Below, piece after piece: positions 1-12,251 of a DNA stretch of 64,000 bases (within the stretch, counting starts at the first letter, position 1; the number at the start of each line of letters is the position of its first letter). A program made the position numbers and the translations under genes. The notes under the pieces are model-generated. The model was not told the origin of the DNA. It searched no databases and saw only the letters and a list, made by a program, of their open reading frames with translations. This DNA comes from Dactylellina haptotyla (Eukaryota; Ascomycota; Orbiliomycetes; Orbiliales; Orbiliaceae), in contig CM062386.1 in assembly GCA_031310005.1 (NCBI GenBank), forward strand, positions 3,162,001-3,226,000. The letters run 5' to 3'.

Positions 1-1157
1 TGACACAACCGCCCGCCAGTTGGTGGGGAGCAGCACATTTTTTGGGGTGGGATTGTTCGTTCATGTCCAATTTCATCACGAGATTGTGGTGTGTAAAACA
101 TGATTGGCTGGGCAGCGCGTTTTTCCGATGTTGCCCTTGGAACCCCAACTCCGAGTGGGATGGATGCGATATGAGGCAATTCGGAGCTGAATGAATGAAT
201 GACTGGGTGGGGATGCCGTCGGCTGTGCAGCCTTGTTTTTCTTGATTTTGATATTTTTTATTCTTTGAGGGAAGCGATTGGGGCCGGAGGAAGGCGATGA
301 GGTCTTGATGCATGTAGAGAGTTCTATCTACAATCTTTTGCATCTGGCTTGCATTCGACGCTGCAGGTTCCTCGATTCGAAGGTCTGAGGCATTCTGTGG
401 AATTTTGTGCCGAGTAACCACGCTGGAAGACGGAATATGATACTACAGTTACGACAGAGCAATCCAAATGAAATATTTGTGTAATGTCGACGACGAAGTG
501 AAGTTAAAGTGACTTCATGGTAGATGTAATCGAGTTGTCATTGGTGGCCCGATGGGGTACCCCGATACGCTTGATCTAAAAAGCGTAGAAAATCGCTTCC
601 TATCGAGTAAAAACTGCCCTAGATTGATTGCATCGAGGTAGTCTAGGAGCTTGAGGGACGGCACCAACACCCGATCGATATCTCAACCCGTCGCTCTCGA
701 CTAGATCCAGAAGCGAAAGATTTGCCTTTTGAATCCTTGTTTTTCTTGAGCACAATGATTGCACAATCGCGCTGAGGAATAGCTGGGCCATCCCACGGCG
801 CAAACGGGACATGATCAGCCACCCAGATGCAATGAAAATGCAATGAGAGGCCGCAGATTCCACATATTCTGCATATTCTGCGAGATTGCATAGCGAAGCA
901 TGCTGGTTTGTCCCGAGCTGACAAGCTGAAAAAAGCCCCGAACTTCGACTGGGCGTCCTATTTTCCTATTTCCGACCGGGGTCCAGAAACAAAAGGTGGA
1001 GGGTGTATCACCCGATGGGCACACTTTTCCCTGTGTGGCATCGTGGGGACTGCGATTGAGATTGCAAGGCAGGAGAGTGGTTTTTTTTCTCTCGTTCCTC
1101 CCTTATAATTAAGAGTGCTCATATGCATGGGGCAGGCCTGCTCTTGATATTAAAAAA
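1..1157. other. Upstream non-coding region
   Basis: No supported gene. The short open frames on both strands lack family signatures and sensible starts. The last part is presumably the promoter and leader of the coiled-coil gene that begins at 1158; an AT-rich tract (ccttataattaag) lies about 55 bp before that start. Confidence 0.6.
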
Positions 1158-4100
1158 ATGCGTCCCTCCGATGTTGACCTTTCCTCCATTACCTTCGAAT
1201 TCTCGATAGCGCTCCCGACCCTTTGTTATTCCGTTCTCGCGATATTCGCTATACGCTGGCTGTGCATGCTGCTTCTACCCTTCGTCGGGCTCGAGAGCAC
1301 TGTGCTGCACCGCGAAGAGGCCGACAACGCGGCCGACGACAAAATGACGACAGCCCAACACAACAACGCATTCGTGCCGGAGTCAGTCACCCACTGCGCC
1401 GTCCCCGGCTCCTTCAGATCGAAGGCGAATAAGTCACCTTCGGGGACTCTTCAGGTGCCCTCGATCGGTGCTGCTACAGGGAAGACTAACGGACCAAGCA
1501 ATGCCTCCTCTCTCCGGAGCTCGCACGGGGGTCCGGACAATGTGGAGGTGTTTTTCAAGATGATTCCCTTGGGTGGGAAGGACAGGCAGAGCTCAAGCTA
1601 CGCAAAGTACAGACGTTCGGCATCGGGCACGATAGATTGGACCCAGGCATCCCTAGGAAAAGCCTACACGACGAAGAGACCCTCTCTCTATTCCATAGTC
1701 GGCCAGGAAGACCCCACAGATAACGAGACTGCTAGTAATCCGACACGCCCACGATACGCCAAGTCCGAGACGCTTTCACAAGTATTCTTGTCGAATTCTA
1801 CTGCAAGAAGCGATGTTGGATGGGATTCAGACTCAGACCGGGGCTCTGAGTTCGGCCACCGGCTGGGCCAGATATACGCTGCATTGGAGAATAGCGAGCA
1901 CGCCGCGGCCGGAGAAGCAATACGGAGCCAGCAGATGCAACTGATCGAGCAGCTCCGGACTGAAATTTCGACTTTACGGTCAGAGATGGAGGAGAGACAG
2001 CACTCGGTGTCGGAAAAGGAACACGAGTGTGCTAGGTACTTGATCGAACATTGTAAATCTGTCAAGAAAGATCTCGGGGAGTCGGCTCTTGACGGTGTTG
2101 AGCTTGAAGATATCGATAAAGAGGATATCGATCACTCCGTACTATCTCACCAGCTACAGCCCCTCTACGAGATCCTCAGACGGCAGCTCCTCAATTTTAG
2201 AGAAAAGCACGAGAGTTACGATTCTTTGATGAGCGCCTTAAAGGCCAAAGAGCAGTCACAGGATACATCAATCGCCAACCTGGAAGGCGTTATAAGCGAA
2301 CTCAAAGAACGACATCAAGCCGAAATCGATAAGCTCCAAAGAGCAGCCGATGAATTTGCAAGAAACCTCGAAAGGCAAGTCCACAGCGGTGTCGAGGAGC
2401 AAGACAAGCTCCGAAGCACAATCGCCCAGCTCAACGAACTCCACTCAAGCGACTCGAAAGCCGCAGAAGCCAAGTTGTCCGCAAAAGAAGAACTCATCAA
2501 ATCACTTAGAGATGCCACCAGACAGGAAATCGAATCCCTAAAAGCGGACTTTGAACAAAGCAAACATGAAGCTGATCAACTCTACGAAAAACTCCGCGCC
2601 GAATCCCAATCCGAAATCGCATCCCTCAAATCATCACTCAAATCATCCGAAGAGGAGCTGACGGACCTCAGAGACCGCTTGAACGCCGCCGGCACCATCA
2701 CCGAAACCCTCAGAGCCCAGCACCTCCACGCCCAGGATGACCTTAGAAGTCAGATAAGCAACGCCGAAGACAACATTCTCAATTTGAAGACTGAACACCA
2801 GTCGCACATTGATAGTCTAACGGAACAGGTACAGAAGCATACGGACACGATCGAAGATTTACGTTCACAAAGTCAACGGGATGCCGAATCCCACGAAGGG
2901 CAACTACGGGATAGGGATTCCTTGGTTGCTCAGTTGCGGGAGGAGATTAAAGAGGAGACTGCAAAACTGAGAGCGTTGGAGGAGGAGTTGAGGAAGAAGG
3001 CGGATGAGCTTGAAGGTCGTGAGAGGAAGCTGAAGGATGACCTTGAAGCACTTATTTTGAGGGAGTCGCAAGATCATAAAGAAGCTGGCTCTTTGGAAAC
3101 TCTTAGGCAGACTCTGCTGGATAGAGAGGCTGGACTTACGGAGCGCGAGACTTCTTGCAAGACTCAAGAGTCCGATCTTGACGGTCGCCAGAGCGCCGTT
3201 AAGCAACAGGAAGAAGAGATCGCACAGTCCAGAGCTAGTCTCTCTGAGCAAGAGAAGGAACTTGACGACCGCCGGTCCGCTCTTAATGAGACTGCTTCAT
3301 CACTCTCTACCCGAGAAGAAGATATTGCCAAGAAAGAGACTGAAGTTAAAGAAAATTTCATATCCCTCACCACACGCCAGACCGAACTCGAAGCGCAGCA
3401 AAAGAAGCTTGAGGAATCTACCACTCACCTGTCCACCCGAGAGGCGTCCTTAGCAGCCCTCGAGCTGGCCCTTACGAAGCGATCGGATGATGTTTCATCG
3501 TTTGAGAAAGATATTCAAAATAAGCAATCCTCCCTCTCCGAGAGAGAAGCCGAACTCCAAAATAAAGAAGAAAGCTTCGCTGATCGTCAGAAGAAGGCTG
3601 CCGCGGAAGAATCTCGAATTAACGAGAAGGAAACCGCCCTCGCTTCTCAAGAGGAGTCTTTGATTGCAAGAGCCGACCTTTTAACTACCAAGGAGAATGG
3701 ACTCTCTAGTGGTGAAGCCGATCTCAGCGCTCGCATGGCTGCTTTCGATGATCTCAAGAAGAAATTTGACTCTGAGGAATCTGAGTTGAAGGCGGCCAGA
3801 AGCCAAGTCAATAATTCTCGAGACGAGCTCGCACAAAAATTAGCGGCTCTATCTACTAGGGAAACTGACTGTGGCGACCAAGAAGCCAAACTTAAGGAGC
3901 AGTTGAAAGAGCTGAACACCTACGACCAGGAACTCAAGGATCGTGAGGCTGAATTGTCTCAACGTCTTGCTGCTGAGACGAAGACTCTCGAAGATTCTAA
4001 ACACCGCATGGAAGAAGAATCCAAAGCTTTCGCTCAGCAAAAGGGAGACTTTAATTTACAAAAGCAGAATCTTGAGCAGGAGAGGCGAACACTTGACCAG

Positions 4101-6095
4101 GAAAAACAGGAATTCGCTCACCAGAAGGAGAATCTTGCCCTAGAGAAGGAAGCCCTAGACCGCCTCAAGCAAGATCTAGAGAAACAGAAACTCGCTCTTG
4201 AGAGTTTGAAGATGGAACTTGACGGACGCGAACAAGCTCTTGCTACTGAGAGACAGAATCTAAGTAAAGAGGAAGAAACTCTCACCCAGCAAAAGGATGC
4301 GCTTCGCCAACAGCAAGAAGAACTTGAGAAGCAGAAACTTGAGCATACCCATCAACTGGGGTCTCTCTCTCAACAAAAACAAGCCCTGGACGATCAGAAG
4401 GCTGAGCTCGAACAGCGTCGTGCTGCCGCCGATGCCAAAGATCAGGAACTTGCGAAAAGAGAAAGCGCCCTACAGGAGAAAATCGCCTTTGAAACTTCCC
4501 AACTCGAAATTCAAACTCAAAAGGTAAAGGAACAGCAAGAGCTGATGGACCAACAACAAAAGGATCACTCTGAAAAGCAGACTGAGCTCGAGCGAAAGAA
4601 GCAGACCATAGAAATGGGACTGTCGGCGCTTGCTGCCCAGAAATCCGAACAGGAGCAGAACCTGCGAGACCGTATTGCGGAACACGAGAAGCTGGTTGGC
4701 GATCGACAGGCGACATTTGGTTCCAAGGAAGCTGAGTTGAAGCAACTTGAAGACAACTTGGCTGCTCGTCGGGTTGAATTGGACCAGCTGAAGGGTGAAC
4801 ACGAAACTTCTGTCAATGAGAAAAATAGTACTCTCAGAAAGATGGAAGAAGAGTTGGATGCTCGTGTTCGTGGGCACGAAGAGAGTGTTGAGCAACATAA
4901 GTCTCTGGTTGCATCGCGACAGCAGACTATCTCTGAAGGTGAAGAAAAACTTCGCGCGAGAGAACAGAGTCTGGACGCTAGATTGAAGGAACTCGACGGC
5001 CAAGATGTCGATTTGAAGGCTCTGAGCGCTAAGCTTGAGACGCAAGATAAAGATATCAAGGCCCGGGTTGAGCAGTTTGATGCTCGGGAGAAGAGTCTTA
5101 GCAGCCAAGAAGCGGAACTCAAGGCTCAACGCGAGAAGATGGAGGCGTCTGAAAAGTCTTTGAACGACAGAATGGCCGAGACTGCCAAGTCGAATGAAGC
5201 GAAATCCGCAGAATTGGAGGCCCGGTCGAAGGAATTGAGCGATCTTCAAGCTACCCTGGAGAAACAGCAAGAAGATCAGCAGACGTCGAAAGAAGAGATA
5301 GCCACAAAACAAAAGGAGCTTACCGAATGGCAAAGTGATATGGAACGCAAGGAAATCGAACTTGGCGACCTTCGTGCCAAACTCATGTTGGCGATGGAGG
5401 AGATGCGAAAATCGCACAGCCGTCCGTCAACTGCTGGCAGAAGCGAGTTGTCAGAGCACACACAGAGTGATGTAAGAATAACCAGCCCCTCGATCGCGCA
5501 ATTTGATTTTTACTAACACTCATCGTAGTTCCTACCTGATATTCAGGAAGATAGAACACCTCTAGCCACGGCGGACACTCCAGATCCGTTGGCAAATGCC
5601 GGGACTGTGCCATCGATATCTGTCAAGGAACCCCAAGTCCATTACGAAACCGAGAGCCGCACCAGCAGCTCGGCTGGAAATATGACAAGGCCCTCGACAG
5701 GTGCATCTCACCTGTCATATTCCCAGACGTCCGTCACCTCCTCGAATAACGATCAGACGACGGCATCGGGATCCGTTCGACCACCTTCCTCGTACAGCAC
5801 GACGGGCTCCATCAACGAGGATCCGCGGTACTGTTCTGTCTGCCACATGATCCACGAGACCCCTCCCACGAAGGGTAAACATAGCTACCGCCACAAGAAG
5901 CTGCACAAGGCGCAACCGGTGAAGCGGTCGGTCTTCGAGGCATTCAAGGAGACGAATAAGAGCCTAGGGCTGAATGTGCAGAATGCTGAGGACAAGAAGA
6001 AGAAGCATCGCAGTTTCCCAGTTTGGATGGACGAGGAAGTGTTTAGGCACCATCATACGTACGACACCTTGGGGAAGAAAAGTCCGAAGAAGTGA
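1158..6095 (+). CDS. Very long coiled-coil protein with N-terminal hydrophobic segment and Cys/His-rich C-terminus
   Basis: Two exons, 1158-5471 and 5529-6095, joined across a 57-bp intron (gtaaga...tactaac...tag, phase 0), giving about 1626 residues. Without splicing the frame stops soon after the donor. Residues about 14-42 are hydrophobic and could be a membrane anchor. A Ser-rich linker follows, then from roughly residue 250 to 1430 an almost unbroken Glu/Lys/Gln/Leu-rich coiled coil with recurring blocks such as LSxREAxL and QKQxLExE. The tail is Ser/Thr-rich, then basic, and carries C1540, C1543, H1544, H1547, H1556, H1560 and H1564, a possible metal-binding site. I do not recognise a family. 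The architecture suits a scaffold or tether at a membrane, septum or microtubule-organising structure, which is inference. Long coiled coils match many proteins by composition alone, so similarity searches with the core would mislead; the ends are more informative. Confidence 0.85.
5472..5528 (+). other. Intron of the coiled-coil gene
   Basis: Donor GTAAGA, branch-like TACTAAC and acceptor CGTAG. Removal joins the coiled-coil frame to the Ser/Thr and Cys/His tail without a break. It sets the pattern for the other introns called here. Confidence 0.88.
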
Positions 6096-6508
6096 TCGTG
6101 AGTGTTGAAAACGGAAACGTGGGTTTTCTATTGCATAACATGCGAGTTTTTTGTTTTTTGAGTTCTGGCGTATTTTACGGCGCCATGTAACATGTACATA
6201 TTATTATAGCTTTGTGCTTATTTTCTTGCATTATCAAAAACATTCTTTTTTGGTACAGGGGTGGGGGGTTATGCGGGTATCCGGCGTTGATCAGGCTTGT
6301 ATTTAGCACCATCTATCTTTCTTTTGAGTCAACAACAATTCGGGTTTGGAAATTTGATATTTTATTTCCTCGATGCACAAAGCAAGATATTCAGGTCCCA
6401 CGAGGGGTAAACCGCCTTGAATTCAGGAGAAATAGCCCCATTTGGGATTTGAGGGGCGGTGAGGCAATGATATCATGATACTTGACCAGATTCTTAGTCT
6501 AGGTAAGA

Positions 6509-6549
6509 AGTGCGAGATGCAGAGGGGAAAGTGCGAGATGCAGAGGGGA
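6509..6549. repeat. Two-copy 20-bp tandem repeat
   Basis: The 20-bp unit agtgcgagatgcagagggga occurs twice with a period of 21 bp and no mismatches. It lies in non-coding DNA and looks like a small local duplication. Confidence 0.9.
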
Positions 6550-8442
6550 CATCGTGAACAATTAGGATTCGGTGGTAGTAATCGTAGGACTTGGCCGAAT
6601 AATGGGCTACCCTTTCAACCACAAGATCTCCTCGCACGAAAAAATAGTATTATAATAGGACCCCTACAGCATCGGAGGCTAAGTCGAATGCGGGTCGTCT
6701 GCAGGGAAGTGCGATTCCGATTAGCCAACGGAAGGTCGAGTCCACCTTCTAGAAAGTGAGATCTCCAACGGCGCATGACCAATTGAGGACCTGCTTTATC
6801 GTTCTCCCGGAACAGGTGCTCGAGCACTCGCTGACTGTGTTATCTGCACCGGTTTACGAAAACTACTCCGTAAGTTTGATGGTTCTTGGCAGGCAACCAT
6901 TTCCTGGGCACCTGTTTCTTCCCTCGTCCGGCCCCGGAAGCCAATTTGCTCGATCACCAATGGCAGGCCCGTAACCAGTTTCCTATCCAGGCACCCGGCG
7001 CATTCTTCGCAGCCAGCCGCTGTGGAGCCATTTGGGCCTGAAACTCGCTTAGTCGAGGACATCACACAACGCAGAGGGTACGGCCACAACCACAAGCTGC
7101 CCTCTTCAGCAGGTGGCGAAGGAGGCCCGCAGGGGTGACGACGCTGATCGTTCAGAGCTCTGCGCGCGGATAGGTCGGCTACATATATCGAAGGGACCTG
7201 TTTCGAGCATATGATTTCGAGATCACTCGCCCCGTGTTATCGAGTGTGGGGAGTGTGCTTTACGATTCAGGCTCTTTCCGGCGGTGTTCTGGCCTGCTAG
7301 GCATCTCAGTCACTCGCGCACATGGCGAATATTATTCCAAGCATCCGTGTTTAAACATGTTTCTTCAGATCCGTGGATTGGAAGAAACAGTTTAGTCACA
7401 GATATCGGCTGCACCGACAAGGGCGGGGCGCATTATTGGAGGATGCTCCATACCGTCCTAAAACTCTAACTATCTGCAATAGCACTCCAGCCACCACCCA
7501 TCCGATATCGTTCCAAGACGTTCGGATCTTATTGGACCACCGCGCTAAACCTCTTAGTAATCGATTCCTCGTTGAAACAGGATTAAGCTTGTTGTTAAAG
7601 GAAATTCAATATGCTCTGATCTCCGCATACTAGGCCCAATAAGCTGACTTCGAATCCGCGACCTCCAAGCCAACTCCGACGGCCAGTAATCTGGTGATAA
7701 ATTAAGAGTGATAAGACCGCTCGCAAGGGCGCGTGTACGATAGATAGGTCACTTTCCAGCTACATGCTGGGATCTTCAGCATACAAACTTGTCCACCCAC
7801 CCAATACAAGGGAGCGAACAGTGCATCGCAATGTTGCAGCAATATACCTTAATTCTCCGATTACATGGGAGACGCTACACCGTCAAGACCACTTGAAAGC
7901 TTATTGCCTCGGTAGCTGCCTGGGCAAATACACACGTATCCATCCTTGCAGAATTAGGAAGGATGGAAACGACCTTGGAGCTCGTAGATCACTATTAGTT
8001 GAACTCTGGAGCTGCCACTATGGTACGCTAACGCAACCTTAACGCCCTTGATCACAATTATCTATCTCTAACCCCGACAACCACGATTATGCTAGATGAC
8101 GTGCGACAAGATGGCCACTTACCCCACACAGAAAGCTTGTCGTCTGGCCCACCCGGGTTTGGCCCTCTGCGAATCAGCTTCCAAGGAATCTTGGCCAAGT
8201 CGCTTCTCTTCAATATCGACGCATGTTTCACAACCCTGGTGAGCGGCACCCGGGACGCATGCTTATGGAACTTGGCACCTTCTGTGTTCACCTACCATTC
8301 TGCGAAGTACCTATCGCTGATATGTCATACGCCTGTTTACATGTTGCGACATCGGAAGCCCCGTTACCACTAATCATAATGTGGCGCTGATGAGGGGGCG
8401 AGGAGGAGGACATCCGGACATCAGACTATTGTTCGAATTGTC

Positions 8443-8450
8443 TATATAAA
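8443..8450 (+). promoter_or_regulatory. TATA box of the aspartic protease gene
   Basis: TATATAAA about 230 bp before the ATG, followed by a pyrimidine-rich tract (cagtcttctcctcatcttct region, 8501-8535) of the kind that marks transcription starts in strongly expressed fungal genes. A second AT run at 8540-8562 is a less likely alternative. Confidence 0.55.
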
Positions 8451-8679
8451 GGATGAGATCTTGGCCTTCAATCGGTTTCAATTCAGACAACAGCCTCTCA
8501 AGCAGTCTTCTCCTCATCTTCTCCTCGCCTCTTCCAGCGATATATATATCTATATATATATCTCCTACTCGGATAGCATCTCTTGAGCCCTGGTTGGCTG
8601 ATCAGAAACTCGAAGTTTCGATATACCCAAATAGCACTTGAAACAATATTTTCGAATATTAAATTCTAAAGACTTCAAA

Positions 8680-9933
8680 ATGGTTGCTGCATCGTCTCTC
8701 ATCTTCGCCTTCTCCGCCATCGGGGCCTTGGCTGTTCCAATCATCCCACCTCTCAATGTCTCCCCAGGCATTGAACTCAAGGGCGGGCCTGGAAGATTCG
8801 GCCAGAGAAAGCCAAACAACAGCGTTGGAATCCGTGCTATTCCAAACCCAACCTACAAGCCAGATGGCAAGCGCGCCCTCAAGAAGGTTCTCTCCAAGTA
8901 CGGCTTGGAGATGCCAAGTGCTCTTCGCGATATCGACCTCGAGCGACGAGCTGACGGTACCGTTGAAGCCAAGCCCGGCCAATACGATATCCAATACGTC
9001 TGCCCCGTTACCGTTGGCAGCCAGAAGTTGAACTTGAACTTCGACACCGGTAGCGCAGATCTGTGGGTCTTCTCCAGCATCATGCCAAAGAGCCAGCAGG
9101 GCGGCCACAAGATCTATACCCCAGGCTCAGGTGCCAAGCAAGTCAAGGGTGCCACCTGGAAGATCCAATACGGTGACGGATCCGGTGCCAGCGGAACCGT
9201 CTACAAAGATACCGTTTCCATCGGTAACACCGTCGTCAAGAGCCAGGGTGTCGAGCTCGCCAAAACCGTCTCTGACAGCTTCTCCTCTGACGACTTCGCT
9301 GACGGTCTCGTCGGTCTCGCTTTCGGATCTATCAACACCGTCCAGCCAAAACAGGAGAAGACCTTCTTCGAGAATGCCATGTCCGGATTGTCCAGTGCTG
9401 TTTTGACCGCCGACCTTCGCCACCAGGAGGCTGGCTCATACGACTTTGGTACCATCGATAACGCCAAGTACCAAGGTGAGATCCAATACGCTCCAGTCGA
9501 CAACAGCCAAGGTTTCTGGCAATTCGATGCTCCATCGTACAGCATCGGTGGTAACTCCACTCATCTTCGCCACAGCAGCGGTGCTACCGCCATTGCTGAC
9601 ACCGGCACCACTCTCCTCTTGGTCTCAAACCAAATCGCCAAGGAATACTACGCCCAGGTCCACGGTGCTAAGCTCGACGACCAGCAGGGTGGATATACCT
9701 TCTCTTGCTCCGCTTCCCTTCCAGATATCACCATCTCTGTTGGTGACAAGAAGGCTACCGTTCCCGGATCCTGGATGAACTACGCTCCTATCACCGACGG
9801 CTCCTCCACTTGCTTCGGTGGTCTCCAAGGATACGACGGCGACATGTTCATCTACGGAGACATCTTCTTCAAGGCTTTCTTCTCCGTCTTTGACTACGAG
9901 AACAAGCAATTCGGCTTCGCTGCCAAGGCTTAA
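8680..9933 (+). CDS. Secreted pepsin-type aspartic protease (family A1)
   Basis: Single exon, 417 residues. The frame is open further upstream, but the ATG at 8680 is chosen because it starts a clear signal peptide (MVAASSLIFAFSAIGALA). A propeptide of about 70 residues follows, with a Kex2-like RR at 89-90. The mature domain has both catalytic motifs, FDTGSADLWVF (Asp122) and ADTGTTLLLV (Asp307), and the flap tyrosine in IQYGDGSGASG (Tyr164). The size and layout match fungal aspergillopepsin/penicillopepsin enzymes, which cleave extracellular protein at acid pH. Codon use is biased to C- or T-ending codons (GCC, GTC, AAG), as expected for high expression. No disruption is seen. The closest functional partner in the window is the acid sedolisin at 36.7 kb. 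Confidence 0.96.
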   Translation: MVAASSLIFAFSAIGALAVPIIPPLNVSPGIELKGGPGRFGQRKPNNSVGIRAIPNPTYKPDGKRALKKVLSKYGLEMPSALRDIDLERRADGTVEAKPGQYDIQYVCPVTVGSQKLNLNFDTGSADLWVFSSIMPKSQQGGHKIYTPGSGAKQVKGATWKIQYGDGSGASGTVYKDTVSIGNTVVKSQGVELAKTVSDSFSSDDFADGLVGLAFGSINTVQPKQEKTFFENAMSGLSSAVLTADLRHQEAGSYDFGTIDNAKYQGEIQYAPVDNSQGFWQFDAPSYSIGGNSTHLRHSSGATAIADTGTTLLLVSNQIAKEYYAQVHGAKLDDQQGGYTFSCSASLPDITISVGDKKATVPGSWMNYAPITDGSSTCFGGLQGYDGDMFIYGDIFFKAFFSVFDYENKQFGFAAKA

Positions 9934-10472
9934 TAAGCCACTTGATACCCCCACAGCTGTCGGAGATCTCTCCTAGAAAGCAGCTGATAGCATCTATATC
10001 TTTAGATCAAGTTTGAGATACCACTTCTTTTTGTCACATCTTTTGGGATTTTATTCTCTACCATCACTCATTATTTGTATCTACATACCTCTGGGTAGGT
10101 TTGTAGGTAGCGCTCGCGGCTAAGATACCCCCAAGGCTCGATATACCATATACCCCTGTACAAACTTTTGGATTATTTCGTTTTCGTTTTTTGTTTCATT
10201 TCTGTGAATACATATCAAGGTTGCTTTTCTAGTATATAGCTACAATACCAGATTGTATATATCAAATTTTTAGGAGACAGTTCCTTTACTGCCCGCTATA
10301 TGCTTTAGCTGGACGGTATCGATTCGTCTCTGTTTAAAATATCATTCGGATCTTCCATATATACTTTATCTCCAATTTATATCGAACGTAGTAAAGTTCA
10401 TAATTACCCTAGTGGAACTCATATATAGCAACGAATAAGAAAATATCTCGAAGCACTAGCATACGAAGACAC
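9934..10472. other. 3' regions between two convergent genes
   Basis: AT-rich non-coding DNA holding the 3' untranslated regions of the aspartic protease (plus strand) and the next gene (minus strand). No open frame or repeat worth naming. Confidence 0.6.
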
Positions 10473-11132
10473 TCAAAAGAGCGTCCCACCTGCCATGAAC
10501 GGATTGATGAAAACACTAGCATACGCAATCGACGCATGATCAACCGCGCCAAGTTGCTGCACCAAAGTCTTCTCACACTTCTTCAACAACCCTGCAGCGC
10601 TGACCAGTACTATCCCCTCTGTCAACCCGCTCCCCGTTTCAAGTACAGGACCGGTCATCGCGACCAAGAAAATACCCTTTCCTTCTCTCGTCCCCGTTAT
10701 TCTAGCTACAATGGTGCCGTGTGACGCTGAACTTTTAGTTTTATCAACCAGGTCGAAATAACCCTTTCCCGCCCACCAGCGGTATAGTCTCCCGTTCGGC
10801 AGTTTTAGGTCTATCAGCTTCGGTTGGGAGAAATGGTAGTACCATTCCAGCGGGATGGTTTCTAGCGTTGTACCTCCGACTGAAGATTCAGCTGCGGTGC
10901 GGACTTCGATTTTTGGTTTCTTCTGGTATGTGAGGATTATATGGGACGTGTTATGCGGGTCCGTGGATGTGAGCTGGAACTTGTCGTTGACGCGGGCGAC
11001 TTCGTAGGCTGGGAGGGCTGTGGAGAAGTTTGTGAGATATTCTGGGGGTTCGACTTTGTAGATTGGCATGCTGGGGGATCCGTCGCTGAGACCGGTGTAT
11101 TTGATCCCATAGTGGACTGTGTCTTGAGACAT
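10473..11132 (-). CDS. Protein of unknown function, possibly tubby/LURP-one-like beta barrel
   Basis: Single exon, 219 residues, starting at an ATG with no signal peptide or strong membrane segment. I do not recognise the family with certainty. Residues about 45-150 look like alternating beta strands (DKFQLTSTD, SHIILTYQKKPKIEVRT, YYHFSQPKLIDLKLPNGRLY, GTIVARITG), with the Trp/Tyr pattern and the 'strand, polar turn, strand' spacing seen in LURP-one/tubby C-terminal-like and DUF6593-type proteins of fungi. The C-terminal 60 residues are less polar (GKGIFLVAMTGPVLETGSG..., VSAAGLL). The assignment to that fold is inference from strand rhythm only. The neighbouring gene converges on it, and nothing in the context indicates a pathway. 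Confidence 0.7.
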   Translation of the reverse strand: MSQDTVHYGIKYTGLSDGSPSMPIYKVEPPEYLTNFSTALPAYEVARVNDKFQLTSTDPHNTSHIILTYQKKPKIEVRTAAESSVGGTTLETIPLEWYYHFSQPKLIDLKLPNGRLYRWWAGKGYFDLVDKTKSSASHGTIVARITGTREGKGIFLVAMTGPVLETGSGLTEGIVLVSAAGLLKKCEKTLVQQLGAVDHASIAYASVFINPFMAGGTLF

Positions 11133-12251
11133 CGTGGAGCTTTTGGGGTTGGTTTCTAGGGGAAATAGCTATGGTCAGATCGAGTCTACTATGCTATACA
11201 CTGTTGATTTGCAATAGCGATATCTTATACTTGAATATATGCTGGTATCGCGTAATTATATAGCAGTAGCGATAGGTTCGAGCTTGTATGTGGAACAACT
11301 AGAACTTAGCAGCTAGCAGCCGAGGCGGAGATTTATAGTTTATAAAGACTGAATGAGCTTGCTACTAAGAACAAAAACTCTGTAGGCAGTGCTTCTAACT
11401 GCGGTCTCAAGATCTTAAGATCCTCACGGCTAAAGTTGAGACTGCTCATACGATCGTTCGTGTTCGACATCTGCATAGTTGGTCACATGGATAGCAGCAA
11501 AAATGGCATATCGGCGTCACCCGTTCAACATTATTGGCATATAACGATACGAAATTATGCATATAAAATTGGAAGCCTAGCGAGCAACGTGGAGGCTTAG
11601 CTCCCTCGCATCTTTATTCCCCGAAACTAAAAGACGGGCTTTGCATACGTGCAGCCTGTGAAACGTTGTAAATAGTGCGTTGTCTCGTGTTCGTAGGTTA
11701 TCACTTTACTGTTCCGAGACAAGCTTTGCAGAGCGAGATATTAGCCTATATATTCGACAGAGTCGGATTTAATGCCGAAGCTTTGCACAGCCTCGTTTAA
11801 CTGGGGTTTTTGGTGGATCAGGTTATCAACTGAGGGTATTGGAGATTCACTGATTGCTTAAGAAATTTACGATATAACCTACCGAGAAGGCCTGCAACGT
11901 CGGGAGTGTGCATATGCTTTGACCTTCTACAGGGTTTTAGTCGGGAGCTTAGCTCCCTAGCCTGTTAGCTCTAATAAAGTGATCTATGGAAATCTGGGTT
12001 CCGAGTGCGTTTTAGCTTCCATAGCACCGATCAAAATATTGCTTAATAAAAAGATTTCTCATTCAAATTAAATGCTTGATAGACTATTATCTTATGAAAT
12101 TTACCTAAGCATCTAGACGTTATCGCATCAATAGTCCTTCATAAATATAACGAGAATTTAAACTGATCCGCAATGCTCTCTCCGCTAGAAGACTGTAGTA
12201 ATGACATCAATAGCGAAATTGAGCTCGCCATAGTATATTAGCAGTGATAAA
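11133..12251. other. Non-coding interval
   Basis: No supported gene. It holds the promoter of the gene ending at 10473 and the 3' end of the E2 gene. A short imperfect hairpin, gggagc-tta-gctccc, lies near 11942-11956, and a related string, gcttagctccct, occurs near 11591. Neither is explained. Confidence 0.5.

Larger units (their letters stand above)
6096..8679. other. Gene-free interval with one short tandem duplication
   Basis: Contains only short, unrelated open frames on both strands. The start holds the 3' region of the coiled-coil gene and the last 250 bp the promoter and leader of the aspartic protease. I see no transposase, tRNA or other recognisable element. Confidence 0.55.

Noticed and set aside
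7640-7665. ttcgaatccgcg string resembling a tRNA B box
   Set aside because: No matching A box, stems or acceptor pairing on either strand.
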